Shown: positions 5,740-12,236 of the stretch, one piece after another
How the letters are laid out: every line of letters starts with the position of its first letter
How positions within the stretch are numbered: position 1 is the stretch's first letter
Assembly: GCA_902478825.1 (NCBI GenBank)
Contig: CABSMK010000041.1
Location: 1-12,236, forward strand
Source of the DNA: an uncultured Collinsella sp.
GTDB taxonomy: Bacteria; Actinomycetota; Coriobacteriia; Coriobacteriales; Coriobacteriaceae
DNA length: 12,236 nucleotides
Reading direction: 5' to 3'
The notes under the pieces: generated by a model
Database searches by the model: none
Told to the model about the DNA's origin: nothing
What the model saw: the letters and a program-made list of their open reading frames with translations, nothing else
Translations under genes and position numbers: made by a program

Positions 5740-6549
5740 CTAGCGAGCCTGCTTAACCTTTGCCGCTGCCTCGACAAACGACTTCCACAGGTTAAAGTCG
5801 GTCTCGAGCGTCTTCCACGTATACTCAGGGTGCCATTGCACGCCCAGGCAGAACGGCTGGCCTTCGACTTCGATGCACTCGGGAACGCCGTCGGTTGCCT
5901 TGGCGACCAAGCGCGTGCTCTTACCCAGACGATCGACGCAGCAGTGATGTGCCGAGTTGGTCTGGATCAGCCTGTGTCCGCCAACCGCGCGCTCCAGCAG
6001 CGAGCCCGGCATGACCTCGACGGGGTGCACGGGGTCGTTGAGCACGTGGGTGTGGCGCCACTGCGTGCGACCCTCGCGCGCGCCCAGGCTCGGCACGTCC
6101 ATGCACAGGGTGCCGCCGGTGGCGACGTTGAGCAGCTGCGTGCCACGGCAGGTGGTAAAGAGCGGCTTTTTGGCGCGTAGCACCTCGCCGACCAGCTTAA
6201 ACTCAAAGCTATCGCGGATCTCGCAGCAGAGGGTGGGGTCGTAGGGTCGATCATCGCCCCAACGTTTGGGATTGACATCGGGGCCGCCGGGAATGGCGAT
6301 ACCGTCGGCGATATCGACGTAATGACGGATGACCTCAATGTCCTCGGTGATGGACATCTGCAGCGGCAGGCCGCCGGCGGCAAGGATGGCATCGACAAAG
6401 ACGCTGGCGATCTCCTCGTTGGGGGAGAGCGTCTCGCTCAAAAACGGCTTCGCCTCTTCCCAGCGCGGCGCGACGAGGATGAGTGGGCGGTCGGCGGGGG
6501 CGACGTCGACGTGCGGGGTGTATGACGATGAAGTGCGAGTTCCGATCAT
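5740..6549 (-). CDS. Gamma-glutamyl-gamma-aminobutyrate hydrolase family protein (peptidase C26)
   Basis: This 269-residue class I glutamine-amidotransferase-fold protein resembles E. coli PuuD, which cleaves gamma-glutamyl-GABA in putrescine breakdown. The nucleophile is C134 in FTTCRGTQLLNVATGGTL, matching the family's CRGxQLLNVxxGGTL block. The His-Glu pair of the triad is H240 and E242 in VQWHPE. The early DGIAIPGGPDVNP block (82-94) is also typical. The first 20 or so residues are an extension before the first strand (RPLILVAPRW). No strong Shine-Dalgarno precedes the ATG at 6549, so the start is uncertain. It follows the ABC importer genes on the same strand after 88 nt, suggesting it hydrolyses a gamma-glutamyl compound that the importer brings in. 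The intervening gap contains a hairpin, so it may be only partly co-transcribed. The exact substrate is unknown. Confidence 0.9.
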   Translation of the reverse strand: MIGTRTSSSYTPHVDVAPADRPLILVAPRWEEAKPFLSETLSPNEEIASVFVDAILAAGGLPLQMSITEDIEVIRHYVDIADGIAIPGGPDVNPKRWGDDRPYDPTLCCEIRDSFEFKLVGEVLRAKKPLFTTCRGTQLLNVATGGTLCMDVPSLGAREGRTQWRHTHVLNDPVHPVEVMPGSLLERAVGGHRLIQTNSAHHCCVDRLGKSTRLVAKATDGVPECIEVEGQPFCLGVQWHPEYTWKTLETDFNLWKSFVEAAAKVKQAR

Positions 6550-6592
6550 AGGTGTTGCTTTCGAATCTGAAGGTGACAGGGCACATGAGAGA

Positions 6593-6626
6593 CGTGGGAC
6601 AACACTTTCAATGGATTTGTCCCACG
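6593..6626. repeat. 10-bp perfect inverted repeat between ATPase and peptidase genes
   Basis: CGTGGGACAA (6593-6602) and TTGTCCCACG (6617-6626) pair perfectly around a 14-nt loop. It begins 12 nt after the ATPase stop codon on the minus strand. No clear T-run follows, so it is either a weak or factor-assisted terminator, a 3'-end-protecting hairpin, or a palindromic regulator or repeat site. Confidence 0.7.
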
Positions 6627-6637
6627 GGGCGGTCTGG

Positions 6638-7402
<765 letters not shown>

Positions 7403-7438
7403 GGTGCTCGGCTCCTTATGACTCGAAATGGTAAAGCG

Positions 7439-8272
7439 TTAGCGGATGATGGTCGCACCGGTCTTGTGCGAAATGTAGACAGCGGCCTTGTTGATCGCGA
7501 CGTTGATGAGGATGTAGATGACCGCGATAACCAGGTAGACCGACACGAGGGCGTCGTAGTTGGTAATGAGCACGCGGGCATTTTGCATCAGGTCGGGATA
7601 GCTCACCACGTAGGCGACGGTGGTGTCTTTGACTACGACCACGAGCTGCGAAATCAACGACGGAATGATAAACCGAATAGCCTGCGGCAACACGATTTTA
7701 AAGGTGATTTTGGCCTTGGAGAGACCGAGCGCCTGGGCTGCCTCGACCTGACCGCGCGGCACGGCATTGACGCCGGCGCGGAAAATCTCGGCCAGCACGC
7801 CGGCCGCAGCGAGCGCGACAGGCAACGTGAGCATCCAAAACGACGGCAGCGCGATCTTGTACTGGGGCAGCACCAAAAAGAAGAAGTAGATGAACAGCAG
7901 ACTCGGCACACCGCGGAAGAAGTCGGTAAGCACGCGGCAGACCAGCTGCAGCGGCTTGATGCCGCTGGTGCGGCCGAGCATAAGGGCTAAGCCCAGTACC
8001 AGCGCAATGACGCCGGCAGTGAGTGCGACTTTAACGGTGCCCTCAAAGCCGGCAAGCAGGAACTTCCAGGTGGTGAGGTGCGTAAAGAAATACCAATAGT
8101 GGACCGAAAGCTGGCCGGTCATATAAAAGCGCTGCAGTACCAAGGCGACGAGCACGGCGACGGCAACGAGCGAGATGGCGGTGCCGATGCGAATCTTGGC
8201 GCGCATCTTGGGGCCGGGAGCCTCGTAGAGCGCATCGCGCATGGTAAGTGCAGGGGAGGAATGCTTGCTCAT
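7439..8272 (-). CDS. Polar amino acid ABC importer, permease (GluD-like)
   Basis: The 277-residue inner-membrane protein has hydrophobic segments at about 28-48, 72-99, 123-135, 147-163, 200-214 and 243-262. The EAA loop that docks to the ATPase is at about 173-198 (RGQVEAAQALGLSKAKITF, then KIVLPQA). An N-terminal cytoplasmic extension of around 28 residues precedes the first segment, as in the larger permease of glutamate importers such as GluD of Corynebacterium. Its ATG overlaps the stop of the preceding permease by 4 nt, implying translational coupling. GAGGA lies seven bases before the start. Substrate is inferred only from family resemblance. Confidence 0.93.
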   Translation of the reverse strand: MSKHSSPALTMRDALYEAPGPKMRAKIRIGTAISLVAVAVLVALVLQRFYMTGQLSVHYWYFFTHLTTWKFLLAGFEGTVKVALTAGVIALVLGLALMLGRTSGIKPLQLVCRVLTDFFRGVPSLLFIYFFFLVLPQYKIALPSFWMLTLPVALAAAGVLAEIFRAGVNAVPRGQVEAAQALGLSKAKITFKIVLPQAIRFIIPSLISQLVVVVKDTTVAYVVSYPDLMQNARVLITNYDALVSVYLVIAVIYILINVAINKAAVYISHKTGATIIR

Positions 8273-8928
8273 CGGAGGATCCTCACCTTCTTATCGATGT
8301 AGTTGCCAATGTGGCTCACCACAAAGGCCGTGCCCAGGTAGCCGAGCGCCGAGATAAAGAACGCGGCGACGCCGCCGAGCGAGCGCGTGTTAATGTAGCT
8401 CACCACGCCGGTGAGCTCCTGCGGTTTAAGCGGCACCTGACTGCCGAGCGCGGTGGTGAGCATGACGGCGATAAAGAGGTTGGTCATGGGCAGCACGCTT
8501 GAGCGCAGTGCCTGCGGAATCACGATCTTGGCGAGGATACGGCTGAAGCTCATGCCCAGCGAGCGGGCGGCTTCCACCTGGCCGACGCCGACGGTGTTGA
8601 TGCCGCTCATAAAGTTTTCGGAGCCAAAGGCCGAGCCCAAAAGGACCGTGGCGACGATAACGCAGGTGCGGTAGGGCAGAACGACCTTGAGCGGCGGCAG
8701 CGCATAGACGACGATGATGAGCAGCGCGATGCCGGGGATGTTACGGAAGACCTGGACATACAGGTCGCCAAAGACGCGCAGTGGCTTGAGCGGCGACACG
8801 CGCATCACGGTGACGGCGACGGCCAGTACCATGGCGATGGCAAACGACTCAAGCGTCATGCCCCAGGTTGCTAGCAGCGCGTCGATATAGTTCTGGCCAT
8901 AGAGCGACCAGAGTTCGGAGAGACTCAT
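8269..8928 (-). CDS. Polar amino acid ABC importer, permease (GluC-like)
   Basis: The 219-residue inner-membrane protein is of usual length for HisM/GlnP-type permeases. Hydrophobic segments lie at about 20-43, 66-79, 86-101, 148-162 and 185-205. The EAA loop is visible at about 113-140 (VGVGQVEAARSLGMSFSRIL, then KIVIPQA). It pairs with the next permease, with which it overlaps by 4 nt, to form the heterodimeric channel. GGGAGG lies five bases before the ATG. It is separated from the binding-protein gene by 138 nt containing a stable hairpin. Confidence 0.93.
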   Translation of the reverse strand: MSLSELWSLYGQNYIDALLATWGMTLESFAIAMVLAVAVTVMRVSPLKPLRVFGDLYVQVFRNIPGIALLIIVVYALPPLKVVLPYRTCVIVATVLLGSAFGSENFMSGINTVGVGQVEAARSLGMSFSRILAKIVIPQALRSSVLPMTNLFIAVMLTTALGSQVPLKPQELTGVVSYINTRSLGGVAAFFISALGYLGTAFVVSHIGNYIDKKVRILR

Positions 8929-8952
8929 GCGGACCTCCCGCCGATAAGGAAA

Positions 8953-8978
8953 GGGGCTCCCGTGTGTACGGAAGCCCC
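8953..8978 (-). terminator. Hairpin between binding-protein and permease genes (attenuator or mRNA stabiliser)
   Basis: Arms 8953-8962 and 8969-8978 form 10 pairs, including one G-U on the minus-strand RNA, around a 6-nt loop. They are followed on the minus strand by TTTCCTTAT, a modest T-rich tail. The position, after the lipoprotein gene and 25 nt before the permease start, suits a leaky terminator or an RNA 3'-end stabiliser that raises binding protein over membrane subunits. Confidence 0.6.
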
Positions 8979-9066
8979 GACAACTCTGTGAGGAAACAGT
9001 TTACCGCAATAAAGCGCATCATGCGTTTCCGTATGGTTTCGTTGCGGCCGTTACCAGGCTCGCTGC

Positions 9067-10062
9067 CTAGGCGCCGATCTCGGGCAGCTCGGGAACATTG
9101 GTGTCGCCCGTACGGTCGCCGATGCAGATCTGCCACAGCTCAGTCCAGGTGCCGTCGTCCTCGATCTTCTTAAGGAAGTCGTTGACAAAGGCGACGCCGT
9201 CGGAATCGAGCGGCAGGCCGATGCCGTAGGGCTCCTTGCTGCCGAAGGGCTTGCCGGCGATCTTGTACTTACCAGGCTCGCGGACCAGGGCGCTCTGCTG
9301 CATGTTGTTATCGATGACGTAGGCGTCAACGCGGCCCTGCTGGAGTGCCTGGCGGGCCTCCTCGTCGGTCTTGAACTCCTGCTGGCTGGCCTTGGGAGCG
9401 AGCTCCTCCAGGATGGCGGGGCCGTTGGAGCCGGACTGGACGGCGACGCTCTTGTCGGCCAGGTCGTCGACGCTCTTGATGTCGTCGTTATCGGCGAGCA
9501 CCAGGATAGCCTGCTGGGTGTAGTAGTAGGGACCGGCAAAGGAGACGAGCTTCTTGCGCTCGTCAGTGATGGTGTAGGTGGCAAAGACGGCGTCGACCTG
9601 GCCGTTCTGCAGGACAGACTCGCGCGTGTCCGAGGTCACCTGGGTGATCTCGACCTTGTTCTCGCCCAGAATGTAGTTGGACAGGAGCTGTGCGATACCG
9701 GCATCGAAGCCGCGGGTCTGACCGTCTTTCTCGTTGAGGAGGGAGAAGAGCGTGGAGGTCTGAACGCCACCGATCTTAAAGACGCCGGCGTCCTTGACGG
9801 CCGTGGCCCAGGCGCTGGCGGCGATGGCGTCGTCATCGGCCTTGGGGCCGTTGTCGACGAGCTTGTCGAATGCCTTAGCGTCGAGCGTGGTGGAAGCCTC
9901 GGTATCCTCGGAGCTCTTGGAGGAACCGGCGGCGGAACCCTTGTCGGCCTCGGCGCTGGTGTCGGAGCAGCCGGCAAGACCAAGGCCGGCGACGGTTGCG
10001 AAGGTGGCGGCAACGAAGCCGCGGCGGTCGAGAACGACCTGCTGGGAGAGGTTCTTGCTCAT
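9067..10062 (-). CDS. Amino acid ABC importer, substrate-binding lipoprotein
   Basis: The 331-residue protein has an N-terminal export signal with a lipobox LAGC (29-32), so C32 is the expected lipidated residue anchoring it to the outside of the membrane. The signal also holds RRGFV (13-17) ahead of the hydrophobic stretch, a Tat-like twin arginine. A Ser/Ala/Asp-rich linker follows to about residue 60. The mature part has the family 3 solute-binding pattern: GFDAGIAQLLSNYI, then VDAVFATYTITDERKKLVSFAGPYY around residues 155-180, VAVQSGSNGPAILEEL, and YGIGLP near the end. It belongs with the glutamate/glutamine/aspartate binders. GAAAGG precedes the ATG and a good promoter lies 44-73 nt upstream. 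It is the first gene of the importer operon. Confidence 0.94.
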   Translation of the reverse strand: MSKNLSQQVVLDRRGFVAATFATVAGLGLAGCSDTSAEADKGSAAGSSKSSEDTEASTTLDAKAFDKLVDNGPKADDDAIAASAWATAVKDAGVFKIGGVQTSTLFSLLNEKDGQTRGFDAGIAQLLSNYILGENKVEITQVTSDTRESVLQNGQVDAVFATYTITDERKKLVSFAGPYYYTQQAILVLADNDDIKSVDDLADKSVAVQSGSNGPAILEELAPKASQQEFKTDEEARQALQQGRVDAYVIDNNMQQSALVREPGKYKIAGKPFGSKEPYGIGLPLDSDGVAFVNDFLKKIEDDGTWTELWQICIGDRTGDTNVPELPEIGA

Positions 10063-10105
10063 GGGAGAACACCTTTCTCAATAAAATCCCTAGCGGTTGA
10101 GTAGA

Positions 10106-10135
10106 GTTATACCCTATCGCGCTCAAATGGGTCAA
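10106..10135 (-). promoter_or_regulatory. Sigma70-type promoter of the amino acid importer operon
   Basis: On the minus strand TTGACC (10135-10130) and TATAAC (10111-10106) are separated by 18 bp; each matches consensus at five of six positions. The predicted start near 10099 leaves a leader of about 36 nt with a GAAAGG ribosome site before the ATG at 10062. Confidence 0.75.
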
Positions 10136-10177
10136 CACGAAATAACTCAGAAACATACTTACCTTATGGGTAATTCT

Positions 10178-10209
10178 ACCTACCAAAAAGGGACGGGCAC
10201 CTTTGTGGT
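10178..10209. repeat. REP-like palindrome sharing a 17-bp core with 203-219
   Basis: Bases 10178-10194 read ACCTACCAAAAAGGGAC, identical to 203-219. Here the motif forms a hairpin with arms 10182-10191 and 10200-10209 (10 bp with one mismatch) around an 8-nt loop. It lies about 43 bp upstream of the -35 box of the importer promoter. Two copies at opposite ends of the window, both intergenic, point to a dispersed genomic repeat family. Confidence 0.6.
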
Positions 10210-10246
10210 GGTTCTGGCCGGTGCAGCGGCATGCCTTGCTGCTTTT

Positions 10247-10462
10247 TCTCGATCTGTAACAGGTAGACGAGGAAATGGGCTCCAACTGTTACAGATCGAG
10301 ATTATCTCCTTAGGGGAATTCGAATGTCTCAATTTGTAACATCTGGACGGCCAAAAGGTCCCTATCTGTTACAGATTGAGACAAACGTCGGGGACTAAGA
10401 CGTCTTGTCTCAATCTGTAACAGTTAGACGGGAATTCAGGCCCTAGATGTTACAGATCGAGA
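10247..10462. repeat. Array of three co-oriented 55-bp palindromic units
   Basis: Units are 10247-10301, 10327-10381 and 10408-10462, so starts are 80 and 81 bp apart with 25- and 26-nt linkers. Each has 16-nt arms around a spacer of exactly 23 nt. Arms of unit 1 (TCTCGATCTGTAACAG) are perfectly complementary; units 2 and 3 each have a G-U/A-C position and one unpaired inner end. Spacers are related but not symmetric (GACG at spacer positions 4-7 in all three, then a GG and CCC-like stretch), so the units share an orientation. Linkers are unrelated. At arm position 5, unit 1 has a G-C pair and unit 2 an A-T pair, a compensated change. The array lies downstream of the terminator of the DXS-like gene and 112-327 bp upstream of the importer -35 box. 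Possible roles: operator array, hairpin RNA, or mobile palindrome family. Confidence 0.9.
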
Positions 10463-10481
10463 TAATTGAGTTGGGAAAATA

Positions 10482-10518
10482 AAAACCTCCGCAGGGGTGC
10501 TTTCCTTGCGGAGGTTTT
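10482..10518 (-). terminator. Rho-independent terminator of the DXS-like gene
   Basis: CCTCCGCA (10486-10493) pairs with TGCGGAGG (10507-10514), extended by four A-T pairs on each side to a 12-bp stem with a 13-nt loop. On the minus strand it is followed by TTTTT and more T-rich sequence. It starts immediately after the TAA stop at 10520-10522, and the symmetric A and T tails could let it work in both directions. Confidence 0.92.
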
Positions 10519-10519
10519 C

Positions 10520-12211
10520 TTACTCGTTGAGTAGCCTTACGGCTTCGGCGGCCATGTTCTCGACCGTCATGCCGTTCTGTGCGAGCAGTTCGTTGGGGTC
10601 GTAGCGGTCGGGGAAGCCCTTGGCGATGCCGAAGGTGCGCGTGCGCAACTGCGTGCATGCCAAATAACATGCCACGCGCTCGCCCCAGCCGCCGTCCAAG
10701 ATGCCGTCCTCAAGGGTGACGACAACGCGATGCTCGGCGGCAAGGCTATCGAGGAACTCGCGGTCGAGCTCGGTTGCAAAGCGCGGGTTGACGAGCGTGG
10801 CCTCGATGCCGTACTCGGCAGTCAGACGGTTTGCCACGCGCTCACCCAGCTCAAAGAAGTCGCCGAGTGCAAGCACGGCCACATCGCGGCCCTGACGCAC
10901 GACGCTGTAGCGCGCGACGCCGTAATCGGCGTCCTCGGCAGGTGCCAGATCGGGGCGGCTTACCAGGCCGATGCCCGGTACGCGGATTGCCACGGGATGC
11001 TCGCGGTGGTCGAGCGACCAGCTCAGCATGGACAGATATTCCTCCATGCAGGCCGGCGCCAAGTAGTGCATGTTGGGAAGACCGCCCAGCATGGAAATAT
11101 CAAAGAACGAAAGATGCGTCTCGGACGTGGTGCCAAAGATTGACGCACCAAACACCAAAATGGTTGCGGGGGCGTCGTTGAGGCACAGGTCGTGCCACAG
11201 CTCGTCGTAGGCGCGCTGCAAAAACGTACCGTACACACCAAAGACTGGCTTGGCGCCCGAGCGCGCAAGCGCGGTGGCAAAGGTCACGGCGTGCTCCTCG
11301 GCAATGCCCACATCGACGAACTGTTTGCCGGCGGCAGCGCGAAGCTCGGGTGTAAAGCCCATAATGTAGGGCGTGGCGGCCGTGATGCCAACGACCTGTG
11401 GATCGCGCTCGATGGCGGCGCTGAGCGCCTCGCCCGTAATGTCAGCATAGGTGCGCGGCGCGGGCTCGCTCGGATGGCCCGGGCAAAGCTTGCGCCCAGT
11501 CGCCATGTCAAACGGACCCACATGATGCCAATGCTCCGGGTCGCTCTGGGCCGGCTCAAAGCCCTGGCCCTTGGCGGTGGAGACGTGCAGCACGATGGGA
11601 TGATCGATATTGCGCAGTTCCTGCAGCGCGTCGACGAGGGCCAACACATCGTTACCGGCGTCCAGATAGCGGTAGTCGAGCCCCATCGCGCGGAAAACGT
11701 TGCGCTCACAGGTACCGTTGCTGGCGCGCAGCTCGGCCAGATTGCGATACAGGCCGCCATGGTTCTCGGCAATGGACTGGTCGTTATCGTTGACGATGAT
11801 GATCAGGTTGCTATCGAGCTCGGCGGCATTGTTGAAGCCCTCAAACGCCAGACCGCCCGAAAGCGAGCCGTCGCCAATGATGGTGATGACGTTGTACGCA
11901 TCGCCCGCCAGGTCACGAGCGTGCGCCAGGCCGCAGCCCAGGCTCACCGACGTGGAGGTGTGGCCCATGGCGAACAGGTCGTGCTCGGACTCGTCGGGAT
12001 TGGCAAAGCCAGAAGCCTCACCATAACGCTCCGGATCGATATAAGTGTACGCGCGCCCCGTCAGCGCCTTGTGGGCGTAGGTTTGGTGCGAAACGTCAAA
12101 GACAATCTTGTCGATGGGGGAGTTAAACACGCGATGAAGTGCAACCGTAAGCTCAACGACGCCCAGGTTGGGGGCAACGTGCCCGCCGACAGCGGCGGAG
12201 CTTTCGAGGAT
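10520..12211 (-). CDS. 1-deoxy-D-xylulose-5-phosphate synthase (DXS) family protein, N-terminus missing
   Basis: The 563 visible residues cover nearly all of a thiamine-diphosphate enzyme of the DXS/transketolase group; the first 25 or so are lost to the adapter, and any Met in the adapter is artificial. Visible landmarks (fragment numbering): H11 (GHVAPNLG), H84 (GHTSTS), GDGSLSGG at 113-120 with NDND at 141-144 for Mg-ThDP, and the catalytic Glu E305 in GIAEEHAVTFA. DXS condenses pyruvate with glyceraldehyde 3-phosphate for isoprenoids, thiamine and pyridoxal. Two things are odd. A segment of around 30 residues after the ThDP loop (150-176) is missing relative to E. coli. Residues aligning with E. 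coli R420, D427 and R478 are G355, T362 and G413, whereas Y392, R398 and H431 equivalents remain. This fits a shorter DXS-like subfamily (compare PRK12315, from memory), so the acceptor substrate may differ. A terminator follows directly. Confidence 0.85.
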   Translation of the reverse strand: MLESSAAVGGHVAPNLGVVELTVALHRVFNSPIDKIVFDVSHQTYAHKALTGRAYTYIDPERYGEASGFANPDESEHDLFAMGHTSTSVSLGCGLAHARDLAGDAYNVITIIGDGSLSGGLAFEGFNNAAELDSNLIIIVNDNDQSIAENHGGLYRNLAELRASNGTCERNVFRAMGLDYRYLDAGNDVLALVDALQELRNIDHPIVLHVSTAKGQGFEPAQSDPEHWHHVGPFDMATGRKLCPGHPSEPAPRTYADITGEALSAAIERDPQVVGITAATPYIMGFTPELRAAAGKQFVDVGIAEEHAVTFATALARSGAKPVFGVYGTFLQRAYDELWHDLCLNDAPATILVFGASIFGTTSETHLSFFDISMLGGLPNMHYLAPACMEEYLSMLSWSLDHREHPVAIRVPGIGLVSRPDLAPAEDADYGVARYSVVRQGRDVAVLALGDFFELGERVANRLTAEYGIEATLVNPRFATELDREFLDSLAAEHRVVVTLEDGILDGGWGERVACYLACTQLRTRTFGIAKGFPDRYDPNELLAQNGMTVENMAAEAVRLLNE

Positions 12212-12236
12212 CTGTCTCTTATACACATCTGACGCT
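12212..12236 (-). other. Nextera Read 1-side adapter left on the contig (not genomic)
   Basis: Bases 12212-12230 are the reverse complement of the 19-bp Tn5 mosaic end (CTGTCTCTTATACACATCT), followed by GACGCT, the first bases of the Read 1-side Nextera linker. Translation leftward from here adds a false Met-Tyr-Lys-Arg-Gln to the DXS-like protein. Confidence 0.98.

Noticed and set aside
10097..10339. 80-codon plus-strand frame in the intergenic region
   Set aside because: It runs through a promoter and palindromic repeats, lacks a ribosome site and has no recognisable motif.
10247..10462. CRISPR array
   Set aside because: Only three units with an 80-bp period; conservation covers a 55-bp palindrome and the intervening segments are 25-26 nt. 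There are no cas genes.
11192..12232. 346-codon plus-strand frame opposite the DXS-like gene
   Set aside because: Antisense shadow that ends in adapter translation (LSLIHI).

Overview
The window is a roughly 12.2 kb piece of a GC-rich bacterial genome that looks like a gut Coriobacteriia member, most likely Collinsella or a close relative. That placement rests on codon use, the gene families and my memory of related proteins, not on a search. Both ends are sequencing-library adapter rather than genome: bases 1-42 are an Illumina Nextera i7-side adapter (index plus Tn5 mosaic end) and 12212-12236 are the i5/Read 1-side adapter. The real genomic insert is therefore 43-12211, and the genes at both edges are cut artificially.

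Left part (43-2138, all minus strand): the first 47 codons of a probable D-2-hydroxyacid dehydrogenase; map, a type I methionine aminopeptidase with an N-terminal SEC-C zinc motif, with its own promoter and terminator; and a radical SAM protein of the COG0731 type. A perfect 20-bp inverted repeat with a 27-nt spacer lies between the last two.

Middle (2364-5718, plus strand): an alpha/beta hydrolase, then a two-gene signalling unit. The larger gene encodes a degenerate GGDEF domain, a receiver domain and an intact-looking HD-GYP domain; 24 nt after it comes a single-domain Hpt phosphotransfer protein. A strong bidirectional hairpin ends the unit and separates it from the convergent genes that follow.

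Right part (5740-10135, minus strand, read right to left): a polar amino-acid ABC importer of the glutamate/glutamine type (lipoprotein binding protein, two permeases overlapping by 4 nt, ATPase), followed by a class I glutamine-amidotransferase-like gamma-glutamyl hydrolase (peptidase C26). There is a good sigma70-type promoter upstream of the binding protein and a hairpin between it and the permeases, consistent with differential expression inside the operon. The genes suggest uptake and processing of glutamate- or gamma-glutamyl-type compounds.

The 457-nt gap before the last gene (10063-10519) holds the importer promoter, one REP-like palindrome and three co-oriented 55-bp palindromic units spaced about 80 bp apart. 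The last gene (10520-12211) encodes most of a DXS-family thiamine-diphosphate enzyme. It is shorter than classical DXS and lacks residues that in E. coli DXS contact the glyceraldehyde-3-phosphate acceptor, so its substrate may differ. The most interesting items are the palindrome array, the altered DXS-like enzyme and the degenerate GGDEF/receiver/HD-GYP plus Hpt pair. I see no phage, CRISPR, IS transposase, rRNA or tRNA.
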